Shown here in pieces: positions 15,675 to 22,723 of a stretch of DNA of 64,000 bases; position 1 is the stretch's first letter, and each line of letters opens with the position of its first letter. Position numbers and translations under genes: made by a program. The notes under the pieces are model-generated. The model was not told the DNA's origin, ran no database searches, and saw only the letters and a program-made list of their open reading frames with translations. The DNA is taken from NCBI RefSeq assembly GCF_010727125.1, contig NZ_AP022564.1:3658001-3722000 (forward strand). Reading direction: 5' to 3'. This DNA comes from Mycolicibacter terrae (GTDB lineage Bacteria; Actinomycetota; Actinomycetes; Mycobacteriales; Mycobacteriaceae).

Positions 15675-16177
15675 TCGCGCGCCCAGCGTCGTTCGACGAC
15701 GGCCAACCCGGCCAGCGCCGCGGTGCCGAATAGCCAGGCGATCACCACGATCGAGCCGGCCGGGATGATCGCCAGTACCGCGGTGCGGTGCTGAACCCGC
15801 ACCAGGTCCGGGTCGGACTTGTCGTATTCAACGTAAATGCGCATCCCGGTTGCCAATTCGGACGGATAGAGCACTCCCAGTTCGGGGCGGTACGTGATTC
15901 GCTCCGGGGTGACGAACTCGATGGTGGAGCGCCGGAAGCCCGCGTTGAGGACTTCGGCCTCGGCCACCCCCATGTCACGTTCGATGGCGATGTCGTTGCG
16001 CCAGGCGCCGGCCACCAGCAGCATCGACTGCAGCGTCACCACGACCACCATGATCAGCACACCCATTCGGGCCCAGCGCAACAGGCGTCCGATTGTGCTA
16101 TCCGGCGCGACAACGCCCTCACCGCGAATCAGGCTGTGCAGCACCGTCTTCAATGAATTGAAACGGGACAATCTCAC
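15671..16177 (-). CDS. DUF3592-type membrane protein (Rv0556-like)
   Basis: A 168-residue protein with two membrane helices (MGVLIMVVVVTLQSMLLVAG near residue 35 and VLAIIPAGSIVVIAWLFGTA near residue 135) around an exported domain of about 85 residues with FVTPERITYRPELGVLYPSELATG. DUF3592 domains have this layout; function unknown. The GTG start at 16177 overlaps the menD stop by four bases, so it is translated with menD. The gene order menD then this protein then menG is conserved with Rv0555-Rv0558 except that the mannosyltransferase Rv0557 is missing here. Confidence 0.8.
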   Translation of the reverse strand: MRLSRFNSLKTVLHSLIRGEGVVAPDSTIGRLLRWARMGVLIMVVVVTLQSMLLVAGAWRNDIAIERDMGVAEAEVLNAGFRRSTIEFVTPERITYRPELGVLYPSELATGMRIYVEYDKSDPDLVRVQHRTAVLAIIPAGSIVVIAWLFGTAALAGLAVVERRWARD

Positions 16178-17826
16178 AGTGCGGCCTTGATCGCGGCGTG
16201 CAGTGCCCGCAGCGACGACCGGTCGGCCTTGACCTCGAGCACCCGCAGGCCGCCGGCAGGCTCGGCGAGCGCGGCGGGCAGTGCGTCGACCTCGATCTGC
16301 CGGGACTCGATGTGATAGGCGCGGCACAGCCCGCCGACGTCGACGTCATGTGGGGTGCCGAAGATCCGCGACGACACGTCGGCGAACCTGGGGTCGCCCT
16401 GTTCGAGCAGCTCGAAGATGCCACCGCCATTGTCGTTGGACACCACGATGGTCAGCTGCCGCGGCGTCGGCTCGGTGGGGCCGATCAGCAGCCCGGAGCT
16501 GTCGTGCACAAACGTCAGGTCGCCGATCAGGGCGATGGTGCGGGCGTCGGGGTTGGCCCGCTCGTGCGCCAGCGCCGCACCGATCGCGGTGGACACGGTG
16601 CCGTCGATACCGGCGACCCCGCGGTTGGATCGCACGGCGATGTCTCGGGCGGCCGCGGCGTTGCCCAGCCCCACCAGCGCGGCGTCACGCACCGGGTTCG
16701 AGGCGCCCAGCACCAGCTGATCACCGGGGCGCATCGCGTCGGCGACGGCCGCGGCCACGTGCAGACCGGTGGTGAGCGGGTGCGCCGCCAACTGCTCGCG
16801 CACCGCGGCGTTGGCGCTGCGGTTGAGCTGGGCGCAGCGGCGCAGCCAGGCCGCATCCGGCGACCCCGAGGTCACGGCCCGGGTGCCGGTTGCCTGCGAG
16901 TTTCCCGACACGTCCGGCCAGCGCGGTCCGGTGGTCAGCGCGAACACCGGAACCGTGGGGTCGGCCAGCAGCGCCGACACCGGGCGGTGCAGGGTGGGCC
17001 GGCCGGCCATGATGACCTGCTGCGGGCGCAGCAGCGGCAGCGCCAGCGGGTGCAGCGGATTCTGCGGCACCGGGGCGGTGGGTTCGGCGACGGTGGGCAG
17101 CGCCGCCAGGTTCGGGTGCGCCCCGGCGCCGTGCCCGGCGATCACCACGGTGTCCGGGGTCAAATCGATCTCCAGCGGCTGATCGAAGCTGACCGGCGGG
17201 GTGTAAGTCCAGGGCCGGCCGTCGGGGCGGCCCGGCGGCAGCGCTCCCGAATCGTCGGGATCGGGCACCAGCGGTTCACGCAGCGGAATGTCGAACTGCA
17301 CCGGACCGGCGTTGGCGGTGCGAGATCCGTTGGCGGCGACCAACACTCGACACACCGCCGAGCGCCAGGTGGCGTTGAGGGCGTCCATACGCTCGGGGGC
17401 GTCTTCAGCGAGTCCCAAACTGATCGTGGCACGTACCTGGGTGCCGAAATAACCGAGTTGCTCCATGGTCTGGTTCGCCCCGGTACCCAGCAGCTCATAG
17501 GGCCGGTTGGCCGACAGCACAATCAGCGGCACCCGCGCGTAGTTGGCCTCCACCACCGCCGGCCCCAGGTTGGCCACCGCGGTACCCGAGGTCATCGCCA
17601 CACACACCGGCGCGCCGGCACCCACCGACAACCCGATCGCCAGGTATCCGGCGGTACGTTCGTCGATGCGCACGTGCAGGCGCAGCCGGCCGGCCCGGTC
17701 GGCGTCGTGCAGCGCGAAGGCCAGCGGCGCGTTGCGCGACCCCGGGCACAGCACCACGTCGCGGACGCCACCGCGGATCAGCTCGTCGACGACGATGCGG
17801 GCCTGTGCCGTCGAGGGGTTGGTCAT
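16174..17826 (-). CDS. menD: 2-succinyl-5-enolpyruvyl-6-hydroxy-3-cyclohexene-1-carboxylate synthase
   Basis: Thiamine-diphosphate enzyme that joins isochorismate and 2-oxoglutarate at the committed step of menaquinone synthesis. At 550 residues it is full length. N-terminal VLCPGSRNAPLAFAL and HVRIDERTAGYLAIGLS, then TSGTAVANLGPAVVEA are the substrate and glutamate-activating region; C-terminal LIGDLTFVHDSSGLLIG is the ThDP/Mg site. In M. tuberculosis the enzyme is feedback-inhibited by 1,4-dihydroxy-2-naphthoate. An internal leaderless promoter lies in the end of bpoC. Confidence 0.96.
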   Translation of the reverse strand: MTNPSTAQARIVVDELIRGGVRDVVLCPGSRNAPLAFALHDADRAGRLRLHVRIDERTAGYLAIGLSVGAGAPVCVAMTSGTAVANLGPAVVEANYARVPLIVLSANRPYELLGTGANQTMEQLGYFGTQVRATISLGLAEDAPERMDALNATWRSAVCRVLVAANGSRTANAGPVQFDIPLREPLVPDPDDSGALPPGRPDGRPWTYTPPVSFDQPLEIDLTPDTVVIAGHGAGAHPNLAALPTVAEPTAPVPQNPLHPLALPLLRPQQVIMAGRPTLHRPVSALLADPTVPVFALTTGPRWPDVSGNSQATGTRAVTSGSPDAAWLRRCAQLNRSANAAVREQLAAHPLTTGLHVAAAVADAMRPGDQLVLGASNPVRDAALVGLGNAAAARDIAVRSNRGVAGIDGTVSTAIGAALAHERANPDARTIALIGDLTFVHDSSGLLIGPTEPTPRQLTIVVSNDNGGGIFELLEQGDPRFADVSSRIFGTPHDVDVGGLCRAYHIESRQIEVDALPAALAEPAGGLRVLEVKADRSSLRALHAAIKAAL

Positions 17827-17833
17827 TGTTATC

Positions 17834-17839
17834 AGGTTA
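17834..17839 (-). promoter_or_regulatory. -10 element, leaderless menD
   Basis: On the minus strand TAACCT lies seven bases before the menD ATG at 17826, overlapping the last codon of bpoC, so menD may be transcribed independently of it. Confidence 0.45.
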
Positions 17840-18667
17840 GTCGTGCGTCGGCGGGGGAGGCGTCCAGCGGAACGTCCTGCCGTCGACCTCGGCCAGGAAT
17901 TCGCACGCGGCCTTGTTGACCTGGTCTGGCTTCTCGATGAAGCCCAGGTGGCCGGCGTCGGGGATCTCCAGGTACCGTGCGCCCGGAATTGCGTCGGCGA
18001 CCTCGCGACTCAGGTGTGCCGGGGTGACGACGTCGTCGCCGAACCCGATCACCAGCACCGGCTGGGTGATGTTGGCATAGGCGGGCAGCCGGTTGGTCAG
18101 CGGCGCTACGTCGAGCTGACAGCGCAGCCCCGGGGTGTTCTTGACCGGCCACATGGTGAACATCGCGATCCAGTCCTTGATCGCGGCGTCATCGCTGAGG
18201 GTCTTCGGCGAAAAACTTTCCAGCAGACGCACTTTGGCTTCGTATTCGGCGGGCAGCTCGACACCGGACTCGGCCAGCTTCACCTCTGCGGAGTAGAAGA
18301 AGTCCCGGGCGCGGTCATGCCGGCCGCGAGTGGCCATCAGCACGGCCGAACGCACCAGCTCTGGGCGCGCCAGCATCAGTTCCTGGGCGATGAAGGCGCC
18401 CATCGACACCGCGACGATCCGAACCGGGGCCACCCCCAGGGATTCGATCAGCTGCGCGGTGTCGGCCACCATGGTCTCGGTGGTGAACCCCGAGGCGTTC
18501 TCGGTGGCGCCGATACCGCGGTTGTCGAAGGTGATCGGGCGAAACCGGGCGAGCTGGAAGTCGCGTACCTGGTGCAGGTGCCAGCCGCGGCCGGCACCGC
18601 CACGCCCGGCGATGAACAGAACCGGATCGCCATCCTGATTACGGTCGTCGTAAGCGAGGTTGGTCAC
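17837..18667 (-). CDS. bpoC: alpha/beta-hydrolase BpoC (Rv0554-like)
   Basis: A 276-residue alpha/beta hydrolase closely resembling Rv0554 (NLAYDD, FIAGRGGAGRGWH, ITFDNRGIGATENA, QTNRLPAY-like LTNRLPAYANI). The nucleophile elbow is VSMGAF, the acid is in IGFGDDVVTP and the base in IPDAGHLGFIE. It is annotated as a bromoperoxidase from homology only. Its fixed place between menD and menC makes it a candidate for the MenH step (loss of pyruvate from SEPHCHC), for which no other gene is seen here; that is inference. Confidence 0.88.
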   Translation of the reverse strand: MTNLAYDDRNQDGDPVLFIAGRGGAGRGWHLHQVRDFQLARFRPITFDNRGIGATENASGFTTETMVADTAQLIESLGVAPVRIVAVSMGAFIAQELMLARPELVRSAVLMATRGRHDRARDFFYSAEVKLAESGVELPAEYEAKVRLLESFSPKTLSDDAAIKDWIAMFTMWPVKNTPGLRCQLDVAPLTNRLPAYANITQPVLVIGFGDDVVTPAHLSREVADAIPGARYLEIPDAGHLGFIEKPDQVNKAACEFLAEVDGRTFRWTPPPPTHD

Positions 18668-18674
18668 GGGAGTG

Positions 18675-18680
18675 AAGGTA
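18675..18680 (-). promoter_or_regulatory. -10 element, leaderless bpoC
   Basis: On the minus strand TACCTT lies seven bases before the GTG at 18667. Confidence 0.45.
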
Positions 18681-18737
18681 CGCGACCCGCCGACGCCTTA
18701 TGGTGTCAGGATCGCAACTGCGCAGCTGGGGACGGTG

Positions 18738-19427
18738 ATGCGGAGACGGACCGCGGGGTTGGCTTGCACGCTGGTGCTGGCCTGCGCCGTCGTGGCCGGG
18801 TGTTCGCGGGTGACCGAGGGCCGGGCGGTGCCCGCCGACCACGACGGACCCCGGCCGGTGGCGGCGTCGATGCTGCCCGACCTGCTGCTGGAGGCCTCCA
18901 CCGTCAGCGACATCATGGGCTCGGCCGGTATGCGGGTCAAAGACTCCCGCTCACGGATGTTCGACTCCGGCCGGCAATTCCCCGACCTCGACTGCATGGT
19001 CGCCTGGATGCCCGCCGAGCAGTCGGTCTACGCCGGCACCAATTGGGCGGCCACGATGGTCCAGACCCTCTCCGAAACCGCGCTGGACCACTTCGTCATC
19101 CAGGCGGCCACGGTGTTCGTCAACCGGGTCGATGCGCAGAGCTTCTTCGACACGACCGCCCGGCGGTGGGCGCTGTGCGGCGAGCGGTCCTTTACGACCA
19201 CCAAGAACGGCTACGGCGATACGCCGTGGACGTTCGACACGGTCACCGACGTCGACTCCACGGTGTGGATGACCCAGCACCAGGACGACAGCGCGGGATG
19301 GTCGTGCCAGCGGGCGCTGCGGGTGGCCAACAACGTCGCCATCGACGTGCTGGCGTGCAAGCTCTACGTCAGCGACGAAGCGGTCACGATCGCGAACGGC
19401 ATCGACGCGCGGCTGCCCAGCGTCTGA
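18738..19427 (+). CDS. lipoprotein with PknH-like sensor domain
   Basis: A 229-residue exported lipoprotein. The signal peptide MRRRTAGLACTLVLACAVVAGC ends in the lipobox VAGC, with cysteine as the lipidated residue. The mature part resembles the extracellular sensor domain of the kinase PknH and related lipoproteins: LLEASTVSDIMGS, a CxxW-type DCMVAWMPAEQ, VYAGTNW and a second cysteine pair (ALCGERS, GWSCQRALRVANNVAIDVLAC). Such domains are thought to bind small extracellular ligands. It has no counterpart I recall between Rv0553 and Rv0554, so it is probably an insertion. ATG at 18738 follows a CTGGGGA ribosome site. Confidence 0.8.
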   Translation: MRRRTAGLACTLVLACAVVAGCSRVTEGRAVPADHDGPRPVAASMLPDLLLEASTVSDIMGSAGMRVKDSRSRMFDSGRQFPDLDCMVAWMPAEQSVYAGTNWAATMVQTLSETALDHFVIQAATVFVNRVDAQSFFDTTARRWALCGERSFTTTKNGYGDTPWTFDTVTDVDSTVWMTQHQDDSAGWSCQRALRVANNVAIDVLACKLYVSDEAVTIANGIDARLPSV

Positions 19428-19447
19428 GTTGTCGGCGGACAGCGTGC

Positions 19448-19503
19448 CGAGTGTGCGGTTTCGCACGCAGTTCGGTGATTTTTCGTGCCAAACCGCACAC
19501 TCG
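19448..19503. repeat. long inverted repeat, 14-bp arms
   Basis: CGAGTGTGCGGTTT (19448-19461) is exactly complemented at 19490-19503, with a 28-base loop. It lies between the convergent lipoprotein and menC stops and could end transcription from both sides, though there is no T-tract. It may also be a copy of a dispersed palindrome. Confidence 0.8.
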
Positions 19504-19515
19504 ACGGATGCAAAC

Positions 19516-20466
19516 TCAGACGGCCAGCAGCCGATGGCAGGCCGTGATCCGGTCGATCCACCACTGCCGCCTTGCCGGGGGGGCCGCCAGGGCGTGCAGC
19601 CGTGCCGGGTCCGGGGTGATCGGCTGCACCGGCAGGTAGCCGTCGGTTTGCGGTGGGGTCTCTGCGACATCGTCGGTGAACAGCGATCCGGTGCCCAGCC
19701 CGCAGGCGTGCTGCAGGTCCGGCAGTGCGGCCGCGGCGTGCAACCCGGTGCTTATACCGACCGCGGAGTCGATCGCGCTGGAGATCACCACCGGTATGCC
19801 GATCTGGGCGGCGATGGCCAGGAGCTGTGAAATACCGCCCAGCGGCGCGACTTTGAGCACGGCGATATCGGCGGCGCCGGCTTTGGCGACGGCCAGCGGA
19901 TCCTCGGCCTTGCGGATGCTCTCGTCGGCGGCGACCGGGGTGTCGATGCGGCGGCGCAGCTCGGCGAGCTCGGCGACCGTGGCGCAGGGTTGTTCCAGAT
20001 ACTCCAGCGGTCCCAACGCCTTTGCCGCCTGCACGGCCTGCTCGATGCTCCAGCCGCCGTTGGCATCCACCCGCACGGTGGGGATCACGGCGCGCACGGC
20101 CTCGACGCGGGCGACGTCATCGGCCAGGGCCTGGCCGGGTTCGGCGACTTTGACTTTGGCGGTTTCCGCGCCGGGGAACCGTGCCAGCACCTCCGGCACC
20201 CGGCCGGCGTCGACGGCGGGCACGGTCGCGTTGATCGGGATCCGGTCGCGGATGGGCTCGGGCGGCTGGTGGTAGGCGCTTTCCAACGCCGAGGCCAACC
20301 AATGTGCCGCCTCGGGCGGTTCGTACTCGGGGAAGGCGCCGAACTCCCCCCAGCCGGCCGGTCCGTCGATCAGGGCGAGTTCGCGAACGGTGATGCCGCG
20401 GAATTTGACCCGCATCGGCAACGCCACCACATGCAGGCGGTCGAGGATGTCGTCGAGGCGCGGCAT
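19516..20466 (-). CDS. menC: o-succinylbenzoate synthase
   Basis: Dehydrates SHCHC to o-succinylbenzoate. A 316-residue enolase-superfamily protein with the catalytic pair in AKVKVAE, the metal ligands in RVDANGGW, EYLEQPC and VAADESI, and the second lysine in VLKVAPLGG. The alpha-helical cap GPAGWGEFGAFPEYEPPEAAHWL is typical for the mycobacterial enzyme (Rv0553). It lies 33 bases after the DUF7159-type gene on the same strand, so it may be read from the iron-box promoter upstream of that gene. Confidence 0.95.
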   Translation of the reverse strand: MPRLDDILDRLHVVALPMRVKFRGITVRELALIDGPAGWGEFGAFPEYEPPEAAHWLASALESAYHQPPEPIRDRIPINATVPAVDAGRVPEVLARFPGAETAKVKVAEPGQALADDVARVEAVRAVIPTVRVDANGGWSIEQAVQAAKALGPLEYLEQPCATVAELAELRRRIDTPVAADESIRKAEDPLAVAKAGAADIAVLKVAPLGGISQLLAIAAQIGIPVVISSAIDSAVGISTGLHAAAALPDLQHACGLGTGSLFTDDVAETPPQTDGYLPVQPITPDPARLHALAAPPARRQWWIDRITACHRLLAV

Positions 20467-20499
20467 CGGTCTATGGTGCCGGGCAGACGGTGTGGTGCG

Positions 20500-21711
20500 C
20501 TAGGCGGGGGCCGCGTGGTCGGGATCCGGCGCCGGCGTTGCTGGGCGGCCTCCGATCAGGCCGTCATTGTCGACATCGATGCCGAAGGTCTGCTCCACAA
20601 ATGTGATCGCATCCTGGATCGGCGACGGCGCCGGCTCCTCGACGGCCGACGGCGCCGGAGCCGCTTCAGGCGGTGTGACCGGTGCCGGGCCCGATTCGGC
20701 CATCGGCTCGGTCATCTTTCGGAGCCTCGCCTCACCAGGTTCAGTGAATTGTGGCTCTGCATGCTCCGGCGCCGACACCGGTGGCCCCGCCGCGGATTCC
20801 TCGTCCGCCATCGAAACCGGCGGCGCCACAGCGGAAGATGCCGGAGGCGTGGCCGGCCGAAGCTGCTGATCCTCGTTGTCGGCGACACCGACACTGCTGT
20901 TCACGTGCGGCGACGATTCGCCTCCCAGCAGCGCCCCGCGCACCAGCACAACCGTCATCACCGCGACCAGCACTGTCACCCCCACGGCTGCGATCAGCAA
21001 CGCATCAGCGCGGCGGAGCCGTTGTCGCACAGGAACAGTCGGCTCATCGACAACGACGCCGACGAAACCAGCGTTTCCGGAAGTGAGCGCCGCCCCGCGG
21101 GCCAATCCCAGTTCGGCATCGATCAGCGCAATCATTCGCGGAGCGAGAGCGCGCTCAAGCCGCTCCGGAAAGCCTTCGGTCACTAGGGCATGTGGGACCA
21201 TCACGAACACAGCACCCGGTACCCAGTCGGCGACGAGTTGGTCCAGCGATACCAACGCCGCGTCGTCGTCGTGGTGTTGGGAAACGGCGGTGTGATGGAC
21301 ACCGTCTCGGCCATCGGCCAGCACCGCGATGGTTTGGTCCTCGGCGATCAGGCTGACGGTCGCGCGCTGAGATCGTCTGCTCGAGGCGACCACCTCGGCC
21401 AGCGCCGCCACAGCGTCGGCCGGCTCGAACATCACGATCTCTGCGATGTCCGAATCGGCTAACAGCCCTGCCAAGTCCAACGCATACTGTTCGGCGTCAG
21501 TCGTGCTGGTCAGCCCAGCGGCCTGCACCGAGTAGCCGCGGCTCGCTGCGGTGCGCGCAACCTGCGCGACGGCGGCCACAACAACATCCAGTCCTCCCGC
21601 AGACACAGCGACCGCATCGCGTATCACCGTCCGCGCATCGGCCCCGACCCCTTCGAGAACAACCAGGCCCGCGCGCGTCGCCGTCAGCGATATCCCCAGT
21701 ACAGCGCCCAC
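20500..21711 (-). CDS. DUF7159-type single-pass membrane protein, IdeR-box associated
   Basis: A 403-residue mycobacterial protein whose N-terminal 210 residues (MGAVLGISLTATRAGLVVLE onwards) look like an actin/Hsp70-type ATPase-like fold without clear catalytic motifs. One membrane helix follows (ALLIAAVGVTVLVAVMTVVLV, about 235-256), then a Pro/Ala/Glu-rich exported tail. The protein at 34832 has the same plan. The last residues FVEQTFGIDVDNDGLIGG are more ordered and contain an EF-like DVDNDG loop. The GTG start follows GGGGGGAAATC. Function unknown; the upstream iron box suggests induction under iron limitation. Confidence 0.7.
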   Translation of the reverse strand: MGAVLGISLTATRAGLVVLEGVGADARTVIRDAVAVSAGGLDVVVAAVAQVARTAASRGYSVQAAGLTSTTDAEQYALDLAGLLADSDIAEIVMFEPADAVAALAEVVASSRRSQRATVSLIAEDQTIAVLADGRDGVHHTAVSQHHDDDAALVSLDQLVADWVPGAVFVMVPHALVTEGFPERLERALAPRMIALIDAELGLARGAALTSGNAGFVGVVVDEPTVPVRQRLRRADALLIAAVGVTVLVAVMTVVLVRGALLGGESSPHVNSSVGVADNEDQQLRPATPPASSAVAPPVSMADEESAAGPPVSAPEHAEPQFTEPGEARLRKMTEPMAESGPAPVTPPEAAPAPSAVEEPAPSPIQDAITFVEQTFGIDVDNDGLIGGRPATPAPDPDHAAPA

Positions 21712-21748
21712 CGATTTCCCCCCGGCACTAACGCCTAAGCCCCCCGGA

Positions 21749-21767
21749 TTAGGCTAACCTTGCCTAA
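21749..21767 (-). promoter_or_regulatory. IdeR-type iron box upstream of DUF7159-type gene and menC
   Basis: TTAGGCTAACCTTGCCTAA is a 19-base imperfect palindrome matching the IdeR consensus TWAGGTWAGSCTWACCTWA at nearly all positions. On the minus strand TAATAT (21767-21772) can serve as -10, so the box would cover the transcription start. The only gene reading away from it is the DUF7159-type gene, followed by menC. Confidence 0.7.
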
Positions 21768-21823
21768 TATTAGCGGGTCGGTTCGGCCAGGCAGGGTTGC
21801 TGGCAAATTGCCCACTGGCGCGG

Positions 21824-21889
21824 TCAACCCCGTGGGGCCGCGCCGATGACCAACAGATCCAGCAGGCGGCCGCTCTGGTCGGGCGAGGT
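21824..21889 (-). pseudogene. remnant of a TetR C-terminus
   Basis: The minus-strand frame ends TSPDQSGRLLDLLVIGAAPRG and stop, nearly the same as the end of the intact TetR at 25706 (ASPEQTGRLLDLLVAGVAATA). About 40 bases are close to identical between the two sites. No helix-turn-helix or other TetR sequence is present upstream; instead the low-GC toxin cassette begins. It looks like the leftover 3' end of a disrupted regulator. Confidence 0.55.
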
Positions 21890-21893
21890 CAGG

Positions 21894-22296
21894 TCACAGC
21901 GGTTCGCCGATGTCCGGGAGCAGGGCGATGTCTTGCGGCTGCCCATTGCGAAACATGGCGGCAAGTTCACGAACTCGCCTCTTGGTCCAGGCGCCATCAA
22001 GATCGCTGAGCCACTCGTATTCGTACTTGAAGCGCTCCGCGCGATCGCCGATTTTTTTCGCGGCTTCATCTGTGACGATGTCAGTGCAATACCAGTAGCG
22101 CAGATCATAATACTTCGAAGCCGAGGTTCCCACGTTCGCAAAACGAATGGTGGTACGAGCCATCGTCCGCGACGAAAACGTTTAGTCCGTGGTTAGTCCG
22201 CAGTCCGACTGGGATGGAACGAACGCCGAACTTATCGGCCAGCCGATCGATCTCGGCCTGAAGTTCTCCGGATCTACCTCCTGATGGAGGAATCAC
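21894..22296 (-). pseudogene. Imm63-like immunity protein, split by a frameshift
   Basis: A GTG at 22296 with GGAGGG upstream begins two bases after the first immunity gene. The frame runs through AEIDRLADKFGV and DDGSYHHSFCERGN and stops at 22105. The frame one base further on continues KYYDLRYWYCTDIVTDEAAKK, EYEWLSDLDGAWTKRRVRELAAMF and ends at 21894. Joined, the two halves (about 133 residues) follow the Imm63 immunity-family layout: a G..Y...ERG block, a DL..LRYW block, then a WxxRR block. The shift must lie between about 22105 and 22140. It is either a real inactivation or a sequencing error. Confidence 0.55.
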
Positions 22297-22297
22297 T

Positions 22298-22723
22298 TTA
22301 TTGACCCTCCAGGATAGCCGTACGCGCAGCATCGAAATCCTGGGCGATGCGTCGAGTAAGCCATTCGAGCCTTTTCGGAGTAGTGTCACAGGATGCGCGC
22401 TCCTCGCGAAGTTTCCGCACGAGCTCCTCTAGCGGAAGATCAGCTGTGTCGGCGAAATCGCTGAGGTGGTGCCACTTTTTGGATCGGCCGTAGACGCCAA
22501 GCTCATTCGGTGCGTCGAAGGGAGCAATCATCGCATTGATTTCCCCCTCGCGCGAAGAGTGGTAGACCTGGATTTTGCAGTCAGGGCCTCGGTAATAAGC
22601 AACCGAGCTCGTCAGCCCCCCCTCGTCAACGATCTCATCAACCTCTTCGACAGCAAAACCCAGTCCCGACAGGAAAGGATCCACAATTCTCCGGACTTCT
22701 TCTATGAATTCGTTTACCAACAT
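22298..22723 (-). CDS. probable immunity protein of the type VII toxin
   Basis: A 141-residue, mostly acidic cytoplasmic protein: EFIEEVRRIVDPFLSGLGF, EEVDEIVDEGGLTSSVAYYRGPDC, then HSSREGEINAMIAPFDAPNELG. I do not recognise a named family, but a small acidic protein directly after a polymorphic toxin is the usual place for its immunity partner. The ATG at 22723 overlaps the toxin stop (TGATG) and has AAGGG seven bases upstream. Base composition is clearly more AT-rich than the flanking men genes, a sign of transfer. Confidence 0.65.
   Translation of the reverse strand: MLVNEFIEEVRRIVDPFLSGLGFAVEEVDEIVDEGGLTSSVAYYRGPDCKIQVYHSSREGEINAMIAPFDAPNELGVYGRSKKWHHLSDFADTADLPLEELVRKLREERASCDTTPKRLEWLTRRIAQDFDAARTAILEGQ

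Noticed and set aside
16198..17919. 573-codon open frame antisense to menD
   Set aside because: It is the GC-rich shadow of menD: no family motif, Arg/Gly/His-rich composition, and menD on the other strand is unmistakable.
21846..22196. 116-codon plus-strand frame beside the TetR remnant
   Set aside because: It is antisense to the immunity-like gene and TetR remnant and shows no motif or ribosome site.
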